Shown: one piece after another, positions 26,750 to 35,776 of the stretch
How positions within the stretch are numbered: the stretch's first letter is position 1
Layout: each line of letters begins with the position of its first letter
DNA from: Sphingobacterium sp. LZ7M1
Lineage (GTDB): Bacteria > Bacteroidota > Bacteroidia > Sphingobacteriales > Sphingobacteriaceae
DNA length: 64,000 nt
Assembly (NCBI RefSeq): GCF_024296865.1
Contig: NZ_CP101134.1
Location: forward strand, 3,286,001 to 3,350,000
Direction of reading: 5' to 3'
Program-made: the position numbers and the translations under genes
Notes under the pieces: model-generated
Databases searched by the model: none
The model's input: only the letters and a program-made list of their open reading frames with translations
Told to the model about the DNA's origin: nothing

Positions 26750-27607
26750 TTAATTTCTAGGCTCGGCCATGACAAGATAATACGTTTCTGAAGAATTTAT
26801 TGGATCCTGTGCTGGTTGGGCCAATAAAACGATGTTATTTTTTGCCGTTTGCCAGATTTTTATTGGATAATATTTTTCATCCAATGGATTTTTAAAAAGC
26901 TCCTTGTATTTTCCAAAGAGATTAGTTTTTTTAACATCTCCGGTATAACTAAATTGACTTTCACCAAAATTCGTATTGATACATCTTGTTAATGCATTGA
27001 ATGATATTTCTGAATATTCATTTCCCAGTGTGCCTCTGCCCAAACCAAATTCTAGTCTAGCAAATGGTTTATCTCCAGTAATGTTACTTTTTAGATTAAA
27101 ATACTCTTTACTAAAAGTATTGTTTGAACTGTAAAACTCTGTATCCTTGCCATCCTTCCAGTTTATTCCCAAGAAGTCTTTTGTGTTTTTGACATGAAAT
27201 TCTACCGAATCCCTTCTTACAACAGCATTGTCCTTAAAAGCTGATAAATAAAGGGTATAGGTCCCTGGTATGGAGAATGCAAAGCCAACCTTTACAGTAA
27301 CTGAAGATTTAGTTTTTGATTCAAAATACATCTTAGGAATTTCCCAATGAACAGAATCAAATACTCCCATATATGTAATACCAATATCAAAAGGATCAGC
27401 TTTTTCTCCTTCTAATCCCAAAAAAGCATCCACGTTTTCGAAAAGACTCAGATCCGACTTATTTGCATTAATAGTAATTTTCGGATATTCTACCGCTGGT
27501 TTTGGATCTGGCTCTGGCTCTGGCTTCGGATCAGGTGTAATCTCACTCTTTGTACATGCAGCTAACAAAGCTACTACGGCAATTAAGGCCAATGTGATTT
27601 TTTTCAT
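26750..27607 (-). CDS. Secreted lipoprotein, unknown function
   Basis: A 285-residue lipoprotein with signal peptide MKKITLALIAVVALLAAC and the acylated Cys at the end of this stretch. A Pro/Glu/Asp/Lys-rich spacer (PDPKPEPEPDPKP) holds the body off the membrane, and the rest looks all-beta. One stretch (TVKVGFAFSIPGTYTLYLSAF) resembles an Ig/PKD-type strand pair. I do not recognise a family beyond this. It is a single gene, visibly more AT-rich than its neighbours. The 306-bp gap between it and murI contains no other feature I can support. Confidence 0.7.
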   Translation of the reverse strand: MKKITLALIAVVALLAACTKSEITPDPKPEPEPDPKPAVEYPKITINANKSDLSLFENVDAFLGLEGEKADPFDIGITYMGVFDSVHWEIPKMYFESKTKSSVTVKVGFAFSIPGTYTLYLSAFKDNAVVRRDSVEFHVKNTKDFLGINWKDGKDTEFYSSNNTFSKEYFNLKSNITGDKPFARLEFGLGRGTLGNEYSEISFNALTRCINTNFGESQFSYTGDVKKTNLFGKYKELFKNPLDEKYYPIKIWQTAKNNIVLLAQPAQDPINSSETYYLVMAEPRN

Positions 27608-27913
27608 AACAAATAAATGGAATAGTTAAAAAGTACTTATACAGTCAAATACCGATATTATTAATAATGTATCTCACTAACAAAATGACCAAATTTATTT
27701 CGATTGGTTTAAATAAATCTGAAAATTTAATATTGAGTTAACATTAGCAGGAACCCTCTGTAGGATTAACGAAAAAACTAAAACTGAGATGTGTTTTTTT
27801 TTCAGATTCACTGCACCCACACATAACTTTATACGAAACAATTTTTGCAATCATTTGCATTTGAAAACAGAATCTGCAACCTTTGTATCAATTTTTAAGA
27901 AAGCACATTGTTC

Positions 27914-28738
27914 ATGTCTGCAAAAAACAGTCCCGGTCCTATTGGCATATTTGATTCTGGATATGGTGGTCTTACGGTTTTCAAAGAGATCCATAAGCAT
28001 CTTCCAGATTACGATTACATTTATTTAGGAGATAATGCTCGAGTTCCCTATGGCACCCGATCGTTTGAGACTGTATATGAATATACCAAAGAATGTGTTT
28101 TCAAATTATTTGAACTAGGCTGCAATCTGGTAATCTTGGCTTGCAATACCGCATCCGCCAAGGCCCTAAGGACCATTCAACAGCATGACCTCCCCGAAGG
28201 CAAAAAGGTATTGGGTGTGATCCGTCCGACCTCCGAAGTCGTCGACCAATTTACAAAAAGCAATAAAGTTGGAATTTTGGCGACCCAAGGAACGGTAAAC
28301 TCCAACTCCTATGTCCTTGAGATCAATAAATTCCATCCGCAGATTGAAGTATTCCAGCATGCCTGTCCTTTTTGGGTCCCTTTGGTGGAAAACAATGAGC
28401 TAGAAAGTGAGGGCGCAAATTTCTTTGTCCAACAAGATATCCAACAATTGCTTGCCACGTCACCGGAGATGGACACCATCTTATTAGCCTGTACACACTA
28501 CCCATTGCTATTACCCTTGATCGAAAAATACACACCAAAAGGCATCAATATTATTTCGCAAGGTAAATTGGTCGCAGAAAGCTTGGTTGATTACTTAAAG
28601 AGACATCCTGAAGTAGAAGAGATTTGCTCAAAATCCCAATCCTTGCAGTTCTTTACCACGGATGACCCCAATGATTTCAATCAGAAGGCGGAAATTTTCT
28701 TTGGCAAAAAGATCAGTTCAAAGTTTATCAAGGTATAA
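27914..28738 (+). CDS. murI: Glutamate racemase
   Basis: A 274-residue cofactor-independent racemase making D-glutamate for peptidoglycan. Both catalytic Cys motifs are intact: VILACNTASAKALRTIQ and LLACTHYPLLLPLIE. The N-terminal GPIGIFDSGYGGLTVFKEI and YLGDNARVPYGTRS are family signatures. The ATG at 27914 is the best start; an upstream TTG at 27908 is in frame but adds only two residues and has no support. It is a single gene. Confidence 0.97.
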   Translation: MSAKNSPGPIGIFDSGYGGLTVFKEIHKHLPDYDYIYLGDNARVPYGTRSFETVYEYTKECVFKLFELGCNLVILACNTASAKALRTIQQHDLPEGKKVLGVIRPTSEVVDQFTKSNKVGILATQGTVNSNSYVLEINKFHPQIEVFQHACPFWVPLVENNELESEGANFFVQQDIQQLLATSPEMDTILLACTHYPLLLPLIEKYTPKGINIISQGKLVAESLVDYLKRHPEVEEICSKSQSLQFFTTDDPNDFNQKAEIFFGKKISSKFIKV

Positions 28739-28818
28739 AATTCAGTTTGAGTTAAATTAAGTTAATAATCTAAAAACTACCGTTTTACTCTTTATTTTTA
28801 GGTATAAAACATACCTAG

Positions 28819-29559
28819 ATGAGAATCCTTTTACTTTTTCTCTTGATCATTTCAGGAACACTTTCCCAAGCTCAGACCGTTTCTGGTATCCTTCGAGATT
28901 CGGAGACCGGAAGAATATTGGTCAAGGCCAAAGTAAAAAGCAGTATTGCAGAAACTTTTAGCGATCTGCAAGGAAAGTTCTCCATAAAGGTTATGAAGCA
29001 GGATAGCCTGTTTTTCTATCAGCAAGGTTATCAGGTACTGAAGATAAACCTCTATTTGGATCAACCCCAAAAAGATTTATCCATCATTACCTTAAAACCG
29101 AGTTATATTGCCATTGAAGAAGTAAAGGTTGAAGGAAAAACAGAGAAAAACGATTCCACTCAAATCAAAATCGACCTGGGCATCCCAAAAACGCCAAAAT
29201 ATCGACAGGTTGTCCTAGGTAGAGCAGATATGTCGGGCAATCCAAGAGGATTCTTGGCAAATGGAAGTACCGCAAGATTGTTTACCGTAGATTTACTTGC
29301 GGTCAAGAGAATGCTATTTAAGAGCAAAGTCAAAATCCCTTTAGAAGAACAATTGGAAGCCGATGAGTATAGCATACAATATATCGACATGACATTCTCG
29401 AAGGAATTGATCGAAGAAATGACCGGTCTGAAAGGCGATCAGGCTACTATCTTCCAAAACACCTATAGACCAAGCTATGAAGAGTTTTCTAAAATGTCAG
29501 ATTACGAACTCCGTACCTATATCAAAAACCGCTTCGAAGAATATAAACCATCAAACTAA
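28819..29559 (+). CDS. Secreted protein with carboxypeptidase-like regulatory domain
   Basis: A 246-residue exported protein with signal peptide MRILLLFLLIISGTLSQAQ. Residues ~20-95 form a CarboxypepD_reg-like beta-sandwich (VSGILRDSETGRILVKAKVK, then FSDLQGKFSIKV), the module usually found at the N-terminus of TonB-dependent receptors; here it is not followed by a plug or barrel. The rest is mixed alpha/beta and ends in a helical EEFSKMSDYELRTYIKNRF segment. The function is unknown. A short hairpin separates it from the convergent sufE gene. Confidence 0.72.
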   Translation: MRILLLFLLIISGTLSQAQTVSGILRDSETGRILVKAKVKSSIAETFSDLQGKFSIKVMKQDSLFFYQQGYQVLKINLYLDQPQKDLSIITLKPSYIAIEEVKVEGKTEKNDSTQIKIDLGIPKTPKYRQVVLGRADMSGNPRGFLANGSTARLFTVDLLAVKRMLFKSKVKIPLEEQLEADEYSIQYIDMTFSKELIEEMTGLKGDQATIFQNTYRPSYEEFSKMSDYELRTYIKNRFEEYKPSN

Positions 29560-29565
29560 AAATGA

Positions 29566-29588
29566 AAAAGCTACCCTTGGGTAGCTTC
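29566..29588 (+). terminator. Bidirectional terminator between the regulatory-domain protein and sufE
   Basis: AAGCTACCC (29568-29576) / GGGTAGCTT (29579-29587), A-rich on the left and T-containing on the right. The stem is short and the loop tight. Confidence 0.65.
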
Positions 29589-29594
29589 TAATCT

Positions 29595-30020
29595 TTATGA
29601 TGCTTTAGCCTGTAGAGCCAAACCATATAATTTCATCTGTTTGACCATGGAAAGCAATCCATTTGCCCGCGTCGGCGAAAGATGCTCCTTTAAACCTATC
29701 TGATCGATAAAATAAAGGTCGGCATCCGCAATTTCCTTTGGACTATGCCCAGATAGTACTTTTACCATGAGACTTACCAAACCTTTAGTGATGACCGCAT
29801 CAGAATCAGCCGTAAAATATAATTTTCCATCATCTTTCAACTCAGGGACCAACCAAACTTTAGATTGGCATCCTTTGATGATATATTGATCTTGTCTATT
29901 CGATTCATCAATCAATGGTAATTCCTTCCCTAATTGGATGATGAGTTCATATTTCTCCATCCAATCTTGATAAAAGGAAAAATCCTCAATCAATTCATCC
30001 TGTATTGCATTAATTGTCAT
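29595..30020 (-). CDS. sufE: SufE family sulfur acceptor
   Basis: A 141-residue sulfur-transfer protein. The catalytic Cys is in IIKGCQSKVWLVPEL, and LSGHSPKEIADADL and LSPTRANGLLSMVKQMK are family features. SufE takes the persulfide sulfur from SufS and passes it on for Fe-S cluster assembly. It starts 7 bp after the sufS stop on the same strand, so the pair forms one operon; the SufBCD scaffold genes are not in this window. Confidence 0.95.
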   Translation of the reverse strand: MTINAIQDELIEDFSFYQDWMEKYELIIQLGKELPLIDESNRQDQYIIKGCQSKVWLVPELKDDGKLYFTADSDAVITKGLVSLMVKVLSGHSPKEIADADLYFIDQIGLKEHLSPTRANGLLSMVKQMKLYGLALQAKAS

Positions 30021-30026
30021 AATCTT

Positions 30027-31250
30027 TTATACTAACATGGCAACGGCACGTTTCACTCCTGTCACCAATGCGTCGATTTCTTCTTTTGTGTTATAAACTG
30101 CTAAGCTTGCCCTTACTGTTCCCGGAATATGGAACTGCTCCATCACGGGTTGAGCACAGTGATGTCCCGTACGAACCGCAATTCCCAATTTATCCAACAG
30201 CACGCCGATGTCATAAGGGTGGGTACCATCAACAACAAAGGAAATCACGGAAGATTTCTCTTTTGCTGTTCCGATAAAACGGATTCCTTCTACTTCACTC
30301 AATCTTTCCGTAGCGTAGGCCAACAATTCATCCTCATACTTCTTGATATTATCCAATCCCAAATGGTTGATATAATCAATCGCAGCATTTAAGGCAATTC
30401 CGGCTTCAATATTAGGGGTACCGGCTTCAAACTTAAAGGGAAGTTCATTGTACGTGGTTTTCTCAAAGGTCACATCTTTGATCATATCACCGCCGCCTTG
30501 ATATGGAGGCATCTTATTCAACCATTCTTCCTTACCGTACAATACTCCAACACCTGTTGGGCCGTACATCTTATGTCCTGAGAACACCAAGAAATCAACG
30601 TCCAGTTCCTGAACATCAATTTTTATATGTTGAACAGCCTGCGCCGCATCAATCAGCACCGGTGTATTTTGAGCATGCGCCAAATCAATAATTTCCTTGA
30701 TTGGATTGATCGTGCCCAATGCATTCGAGACATAATTCACAGAAACAATCTTGGTTTTGGGGCTTAATAAAGATTTATAAGCATCCATATCCAATTCACC
30801 AGCTTCTGTCATCGGGATTACCTTCAAGGAAGCACCCTTCGCTTCGCAGATCATCTGCCAAGGAACTATATTAGAATGGTGCTCCATGGCCGAAATTAGG
30901 ACCTCATCCCCTGCCGAAATAAACTCCTGTCCAAAACAGGTCGCCACTAAATTGATGCTATCTGTTGTTCCTTTGGTAATAATGATTTCATAGTCATGCT
31001 TTGCATGAATGAACTCCTGAACCTTTCTACGGGTTACCTCAAAGGCATCCGTGGAAATCTGACTTAGGTAATGAACCCCACGATGAACATTGCTGTTCAT
31101 ATCGGTATAATAGTTTAGGATGGCATCAATCACCGCTTTAGGCTTCTGTGTTGTTGCACCATTATCTAAATAGACCAAAGGCTTCCCGTTTACCTCACGT
31201 TTCAAAATCGGAAAATCTTCTCTAATCGCTTTGATGTCTAATGTATTCAA
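30027..31250 (-). CDS. sufS: SufS family cysteine desulfurase
   Basis: A 407-residue PLP enzyme that abstracts sulfur from cysteine for Fe-S cluster building. The PLP lysine lies in LVFSGHKMYGPTGVGVLYG and the catalytic Cys in RTGHHCAQPVMEQF, with the short active-site loop of group II desulfurases. YLDNGATTQKPKAV near the N-terminus is typical. It is the first gene of sufS-sufE. A TAACTTTG -7-like box lies on the minus strand at 31275-31282, 25 bp before the ATG. Confidence 0.97.
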   Translation of the reverse strand: MNTLDIKAIREDFPILKREVNGKPLVYLDNGATTQKPKAVIDAILNYYTDMNSNVHRGVHYLSQISTDAFEVTRRKVQEFIHAKHDYEIIITKGTTDSINLVATCFGQEFISAGDEVLISAMEHHSNIVPWQMICEAKGASLKVIPMTEAGELDMDAYKSLLSPKTKIVSVNYVSNALGTINPIKEIIDLAHAQNTPVLIDAAQAVQHIKIDVQELDVDFLVFSGHKMYGPTGVGVLYGKEEWLNKMPPYQGGGDMIKDVTFEKTTYNELPFKFEAGTPNIEAGIALNAAIDYINHLGLDNIKKYEDELLAYATERLSEVEGIRFIGTAKEKSSVISFVVDGTHPYDIGVLLDKLGIAVRTGHHCAQPVMEQFHIPGTVRASLAVYNTKEEIDALVTGVKRAVAMLV

Positions 31251-31274
31251 TTCTAACTCTTTTTAATTAACACA

Positions 31275-31282
31275 CAAAGTTA
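31275..31282 (-). promoter_or_regulatory. Candidate -7 box for sufS-sufE
   Basis: TAACTTTG matches TAnnTTTG and is 25 bp from the sufS start. No good -33 motif is at the usual distance. Confidence 0.45.
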
Positions 31283-31388
31283 AGATATAATAAAACATAT
31301 CGGGCATCAATAAAGTTATTTATAAGTAATAATCCATATTGCGGTTTGAAATAATAAAATATTAAATTATTATTAAGAGCAGATTGAC

Positions 31389-31396
31389 TACCTTTG
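31389..31396 (+). promoter_or_regulatory. Candidate -7 box for the acyl-ACP desaturase
   Basis: TACCTTTG fits TAnnTTTG and ends 8 bp before the ATG at 31405. If real, the message has almost no leader, and the in-frame TTG at 31384 cannot be the start. Confidence 0.45.
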
Positions 31397-31404
31397 TTAT
31401 AATT

Positions 31405-32397
31405 ATGCAAGAACTACCTTTAAACATACCAGAAGGCTCAAGAAAAGAGGTAATGACCTACTTGGAACCCTTCATGCTCAATGAAATGGCCGAGTACCTA
31501 AAACCTGTTGAGGATATGTGGCAACCAGCAGATTTTCTGCCTGATTCTGCAAGAGACACTTTTTTTGAGGAAGTCCGTGATTTACAGGAAAGCGCGAAGG
31601 AATTACCTTACGACTTAGTAGCAGTGCTGATTGGCGACACCGTGACCGAAGAAGCCCTACCTACTTATGAGTCTTGGTTGACCATGGTGGACGATGTAAA
31701 CAAAAACGAACAAGGTGGCTGGATGAAATGGGTTCGTGCATGGACTGCGGAAGAAAACAGACACGGGGATTTGCTGAACAAATACCTTTACCTGTCGGGC
31801 AGGATTGACATGAAACAGTTTGAGATCTCCGTTCAATATCTGATCAAGGATGGTTTCGACATCGGTACAGGTGCCGATCCTTATAGAAACTTTATCTATA
31901 CTTCATTTCAGGAATTAGCAACGAATGTTTCCCATAGACGTGTTGCTGCCCTTTCTAAGAAAAGCGGTGATAAATTGCTGGCAAAAATGTGTGGTGTTAT
32001 TGCTTCGGATGAAGCGAGACACGCAAAAGCATATATGTCCTTTATCTCTCATGCCATGGCAGTAGACCCTAGTGAGGTCATGATTGCATTTGAAGACATG
32101 ATGAAGAAAAAGATCGTCATGCCGGCGCACTTCCTGAGAGAATCTGGAGAACCTCAAGGTGGAGCGTTCGCCCATTTCTCGGATGCTGCTCAACGATTAG
32201 GCGTGTATACGGCCGTTGACTATGTAGATATCCTAAAAGAATTGATCAATGATTGGAAAATCGACCAAGTTTCCGGATTGAATGAACAAGGTGAGAAAGC
32301 TCGCGACTATCTCATGCGCCTACCAGATCGCTTATTGCGCCTGGCCGACCGCATGAAAGTCCCAGAGAAACAATATAACTTCAAGTGGATCTATTAA
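31405..32397 (+). CDS. Acyl-ACP desaturase (soluble di-iron type)
   Basis: A 330-residue ferritin-like di-iron enzyme that introduces a double bond into acyl-ACP (family FA_desaturase_2). Iron-binding ExxH motifs are visible as EENRHGDLLNKYLYLSG and DEARHAKAYMSF, with QELATNVSHRRVAALS between them. The ATG at 31405 is preferred over an in-frame TTG at 31384, which lies upstream of the predicted -7 box. Electrons would have to come from a ferredoxin; a ferredoxin and its reductase lie 5 kb away, but a functional link is only a guess. A strong terminator follows. Confidence 0.9.
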   Translation: MQELPLNIPEGSRKEVMTYLEPFMLNEMAEYLKPVEDMWQPADFLPDSARDTFFEEVRDLQESAKELPYDLVAVLIGDTVTEEALPTYESWLTMVDDVNKNEQGGWMKWVRAWTAEENRHGDLLNKYLYLSGRIDMKQFEISVQYLIKDGFDIGTGADPYRNFIYTSFQELATNVSHRRVAALSKKSGDKLLAKMCGVIASDEARHAKAYMSFISHAMAVDPSEVMIAFEDMMKKKIVMPAHFLRESGEPQGGAFAHFSDAAQRLGVYTAVDYVDILKELINDWKIDQVSGLNEQGEKARDYLMRLPDRLLRLADRMKVPEKQYNFKWIY

Positions 32398-32408
32398 TCC
32401 CTTGATTC

Positions 32409-32451
32409 AAAACCCAAAAGAGACCGCAGATTGCGGTCTCTTTTGGGTTTT
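32409..32451 (+). terminator. Strong terminator after the desaturase gene
   Basis: Twenty-base perfect arms (32409-32428 and 32432-32451) around GAT. Confidence 0.92.
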
Positions 32452-32462
32452 GAGATATTTAT

Positions 32463-33372
32463 TTGAACCAGGATCAAAGGGATGGGAGGATGGACCAAGA
32501 TCATGGTATGAATATGGCTTCCTAGCCTATTTTGTGCCTCAATTCCGTCGGGGCGAATCGCATTTGCCCGCTTCATATTTTGAATAAACAATAGGTTTTT
32601 ATTTGCGTACATATCTGCACATTTGGTTTCCGCCACGATGTCATTCTGGCGAAGGAAGGATCTCGGAACTATATAAAAATCCAATTTTGAAATCATTAAG
32701 TATTACAATGGCGTACAGGTCCTCAATCTTCGATCGAGAATGACAGGCAATTTTGGGAGGAGAACCGTACAGATTCCTCACTGATCGTTCAGAATCAAAA
32801 TGCGCTAAAGAGGGATTCAGAGTGAAACGAAGAATCTATTGTTTTAATTTTTTTGAGATGGTTGTCATTCCGAAATCGTAAGATGAGGAAACCATTTCAA
32901 ATAAAGAATGGATAGGTCCTAGACCCTTCGGGGAAAGCCCTCAGGGTGACACAAAAGATTTATTGAAAAACATTTCACCCACGCTTTGGGTTGGCCCAAA
33001 AACAAACCACCCTTCTACAAAGATTTCACCCCCTCTGGGGGTTTTAAAATTCTAAAAGCATCCATCCTTCCAAAGGAAGCCCTTTAGCCCCCCGGCTCAT
33101 TTCCAATGGCGGAAAAATGGAATGAATGCCGTTGCCCGGTGCGATGGGATTGGCCTTGGAATGCTTCCTCAAGATCATCCCATCAAAAGGGAGGATATTG
33201 AGGAAGATATTCCTGACATCAAGGCATTCTTTTCATGTGAAGTGGATGGTGCGAAAAGCCATCTTAAATGAGCCGAAGCGTTTTGGTTACTTTTGCGCCT
33301 CAAAAGTAACGAAGAGAATTGGTATCCGTGAGCTCCTCCGTCGGTTTGGTTACTTTTCCGCGAAAAAGTAAC
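32463..33372 (+). repeat. Mosaic dispersed repeat, copy A (plus orientation)
   Basis: Non-coding region between the desaturase terminator and the AraC gene, made of modules that recur in regions B and C. In order: module U (TTGAACCAGGAT ... GACCAAGATCAT, 32463-32504); a TTTTGAATAAACAATAGG segment (~32577-32596); one copy of the 86-bp unit in reverse (~32638-32673); GTACAGGTCCTCAATCTTCG (~32713); GAACCGTACAGATTC to CGAAGAATCTATTG (~32762-32842); CATTTCACCCACGCT (~32969); CCCCCCGGCTCATTTCCA (~33089-33106); and two GGTTACTTTT...AAAAGTAAC hairpin modules (33283-33372). No transposase or convincing ORF is present; the 81-codon frame at 33126-33371 is chance. Confidence 0.85.
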
Positions 33373-33475
33373 GAATACCCCCCTTCTATCTTATTTATTA
33401 CAGAGTTTATTTGAATTCCCTTTCGCAAATCCGTAATTTCAAGGCACATTACCTGGAATCACATAACATCAATAC

Positions 33476-34357
33476 ATGAAACCCAAATTTGACCGCATAT
33501 TAAGTCAACTTGACAATGAAGTGTACAAATTCCGACACTTTAGCGATCAATTGTTTTCAACGAACTTCCATTTTCATAAAGAGATCCAAATTAACTATAT
33601 ACAAGAGGGTTCTGGGCAACGTGTGGTTGGGGACAATATCTCCAATTTTGAAAAGGATGAACTTACGCTTTTGGGGTCCAATCTACCACATGTATGGTAC
33701 TCCAATCCATCCAGCCATCCAGATGATAAAAAGGCAATATCCATCACCTTGTTCATTGATGTGGACAAATGTTTATCCCTATTGGATCCCCTGCAAGAAA
33801 CCCACTCCCTGCGGAATTTCTTTGATAAGATGGATCGGGGCGTAATGTTTCTGGGTAAAACAAAAAAAGAACTGACCAAGCTACTTTTTGCCATCAATGA
33901 AGCAGAAGATCTGCAGAGGACCATCTATTTCCTGCAGCTGTTGGAACGCTTGATCAAGGCGGAGGACTTCCGATATATATCGAGCTCATCCTATAGGAAC
34001 CGGTATTCAACCCAAGAATTTAAGGGCAATCAGGTAGATCACATTATCCGTTTTGTACTAGAGAACTACAATAAGGAGATTAAACTGGATGAGGCAGCGG
34101 AGATGGCGAGCATGACTAAACAGGCCTTTTGCCGTTTTTTCAAAGCTAGGACCCAAAAAAGCTTTATACAATTCGTCAACGAAACCCGAATCAGCATCGC
34201 TTGTCAAGAGATTTTAAAAACCGATAGCCTGATCAGCAATATTGCCTATGATTGCGGTTTTTCAAGCCTATCCAACTTCAACAAGATATTCAAATCGATC
34301 AAGGGTGTTACGCCCCGACAGTATAAGGATCGGTTAATGGGAAGGCTGGAAGCTTAA
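33476..34357 (+). CDS. AraC family transcriptional regulator
   Basis: A 293-residue regulator with an N-terminal cupin-type sensor domain (residues ~15-150, FHFHKEIQINYIQEGSGQRV) and a C-terminal double helix-turn-helix AraC domain (~190-290: IKLDEAAEMASMTKQAFCRF and ISNIAYDCGFSSLSNFNKIF, then FKSIKGVTPRQYKDRL). Such proteins usually bind a sugar-like effector and activate catabolic genes. The convergent Zn-dehydrogenase gene ends 10 bp away and is a possible target, though co-regulation is not shown by the sequence. Confidence 0.92.
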   Translation: MKPKFDRILSQLDNEVYKFRHFSDQLFSTNFHFHKEIQINYIQEGSGQRVVGDNISNFEKDELTLLGSNLPHVWYSNPSSHPDDKKAISITLFIDVDKCLSLLDPLQETHSLRNFFDKMDRGVMFLGKTKKELTKLLFAINEAEDLQRTIYFLQLLERLIKAEDFRYISSSSYRNRYSTQEFKGNQVDHIIRFVLENYNKEIKLDEAAEMASMTKQAFCRFFKARTQKSFIQFVNETRISIACQEILKTDSLISNIAYDCGFSSLSNFNKIFKSIKGVTPRQYKDRLMGRLEA

Positions 34358-34367
34358 TTTCCCGTAA

Positions 34368-35378
34368 TCAGAACTCCACAAGTGCCTTTATTACCATTGA
34401 ATTCGGATCCAAAAGGCCTTGAAATTTATACCCAAGTTCTTCAAAACCAATTTTATGCGTAATAAAATGTGCTAGATTGATCTTTCTATTTTTCAAAAAT
34501 GAAATGACCTCTTCAAAATCACTTCGATCAGCATTTCTACTGCTCATTAAGGTGGCTTCACGTTTATGAAATTCCGGATGACTGAATTGAATAGTCCCTG
34601 CTTGCAATCCTATCAAAACATACCTACCCGTATGGGCAAGGTACTGAAAACTGGAATTAATGGCCTCCAAATTACCACTAGCATCGAATACTACATGTGC
34701 CATAGTTCCCTTACTGAACTCTTGCAACTTCTCCACTGCAGAACCCGACCTCACATTGTAGGTTTCTAGTTCTTCTACCATTTTTTTAGCTGCAGCCAAT
34801 CTATCCTCATGTACATCCAACAAAAGGACCTTAGCCCCTCTCTCTGTAGCAAAAATTGAGGTCGCAATCCCTATGGGCCCCGCACCAACAATGAGCACGA
34901 ATTCTCTAGGCTCCAATTTTGCCCTTTTGACAGCATGCAATGCAATAGAAAAGGGTTCTACCAGAGCTAATTCTTCAGTTCTTAAGCCTTCTCCAGCAAT
35001 CAAGGAACTATCAGGAACTTGGATCAACTCTTTCATTCCACCATCAATATGTACGCCGAACACCTGCAAAGAAACACAGCAATTCCCTTTCCCCTTTTGG
35101 CAAGCCACACATTCCCCACAATTAAAATAGGGCAATACCGTCACTGATTGTCCCTTTTGGAAATTAGGGTCCATTGTTTCTACGATTTCGGCTGCAATTT
35201 CATGACCTAGCACCCTAGGATAGGTAAAATAAGGCTGCGTTCCTTCAAAGGCATGCAAGTCAGTCCCACAGATGCCGATTGCCTTGACCTTTAACAGGGA
35301 ATGTCCAGGTTTGATCCGATTACAGACCTCTTCTTTATATTCCAATTCTCCAGGTTTTTTACATGCTAAGATTTGCAT
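34368..35378 (-). CDS. Zinc-binding medium-chain alcohol/polyol dehydrogenase
   Basis: A 336-residue MDR dehydrogenase. The catalytic-zinc Cys is in GICGTDLHAFEG and the GHE motif in RVLGHEIAAEI. The structural-zinc cysteines are in NCGECVACQKGKGNCC, and a Rossmann NAD(P)-binding segment is in VLIVGAGPIGIATSIFA followed by LLLDVHEDRL. The substrate is probably a sugar alcohol, sugar or secondary alcohol; sequence alone does not decide. It is convergent with the AraC regulator. It lies between repeat copies A and B. Confidence 0.9.
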   Translation of the reverse strand: MQILACKKPGELEYKEEVCNRIKPGHSLLKVKAIGICGTDLHAFEGTQPYFTYPRVLGHEIAAEIVETMDPNFQKGQSVTVLPYFNCGECVACQKGKGNCCVSLQVFGVHIDGGMKELIQVPDSSLIAGEGLRTEELALVEPFSIALHAVKRAKLEPREFVLIVGAGPIGIATSIFATERGAKVLLLDVHEDRLAAAKKMVEELETYNVRSGSAVEKLQEFSKGTMAHVVFDASGNLEAINSSFQYLAHTGRYVLIGLQAGTIQFSHPEFHKREATLMSSRNADRSDFEEVISFLKNRKINLAHFITHKIGFEELGYKFQGLLDPNSMVIKALVEF

Positions 35379-35574
35379 AGATTTAGGATTTAGATTTCAT
35401 AAAATTAATTATGTTTGAGAAAGGATTTTTGATCGATATTATCTTTAAATAAATAGATATTAACAAAAAAAAGCCATTCCAAAAAAACCAAAAATTTGAG
35501 TTCAATAAAATATTCATTAAACTCTGGCTCAACCATTTCATTTAAAATTTGATGTAAGTATACCACCAAGCTCC

Positions 35575-35626
35575 GACCTCATTCGAGACACATTCCGAAT
35601 TTTCCGAACATGTCTCGAATGAGGTC
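35575..35626. repeat. Perfect 16-bp inverted repeat upstream of marR
   Basis: GACCTCATTCGAGACA (35575-35590) and TGTCTCGAATGAGGTC (35611-35626) are perfect complements separated by 20 bp. The structure sits in the 398-bp divergent region between the Zn-dehydrogenase and marR genes. There is no T run, so it is not a standard terminator. It could be a large operator, a cruciform or an RNA stem in a marR leader. Confidence 0.8.
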
Positions 35627-35663
35627 AAACTGAGGTCCGAAGATTATTGACCTGGAGGAGTCA

Positions 35664-35750
35664 ATGAAAATCGAATTTTGGAATTTTATCAATCATAATA
35701 ATCATGTAATATTTCAGTCCAAATTCTTTGAAATGTTAAATATTGAGTAA
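35664..35750 (+). CDS. Possible 28-residue small ORF upstream of marR
   Basis: ATG-to-TAA frame of 28 codons beginning MKIEFWNF, with a purine-rich GGAGGAG at 35654-35660 just before the ATG, which is unusual in this genome. It ends 26 bp before the marR ATG. It could be a leader peptide or chance; there is no homology evidence. Confidence 0.25.
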   Translation: MKIEFWNFINHNNHVIFQSKFFEMLNIE

Positions 35751-35776
35751 ATTTACTTGTTGTACTAATAGTTGTT

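Noticed and set aside
27908..27913. TTG start for murI
   Set aside because: An ATG two codons later matches the usual family N-terminus.
31384..31404. TTG start giving a seven-residue extension of the acyl-ACP desaturase
   Set aside because: The TTG lies before the predicted -7 box; ATG 31405 is the better start.
33126..33371. 81-codon ORF in repeat region A
   Set aside because: It runs through the palindromic hairpin modules shared with region B in inverted orientation and is not preserved as a frame there.
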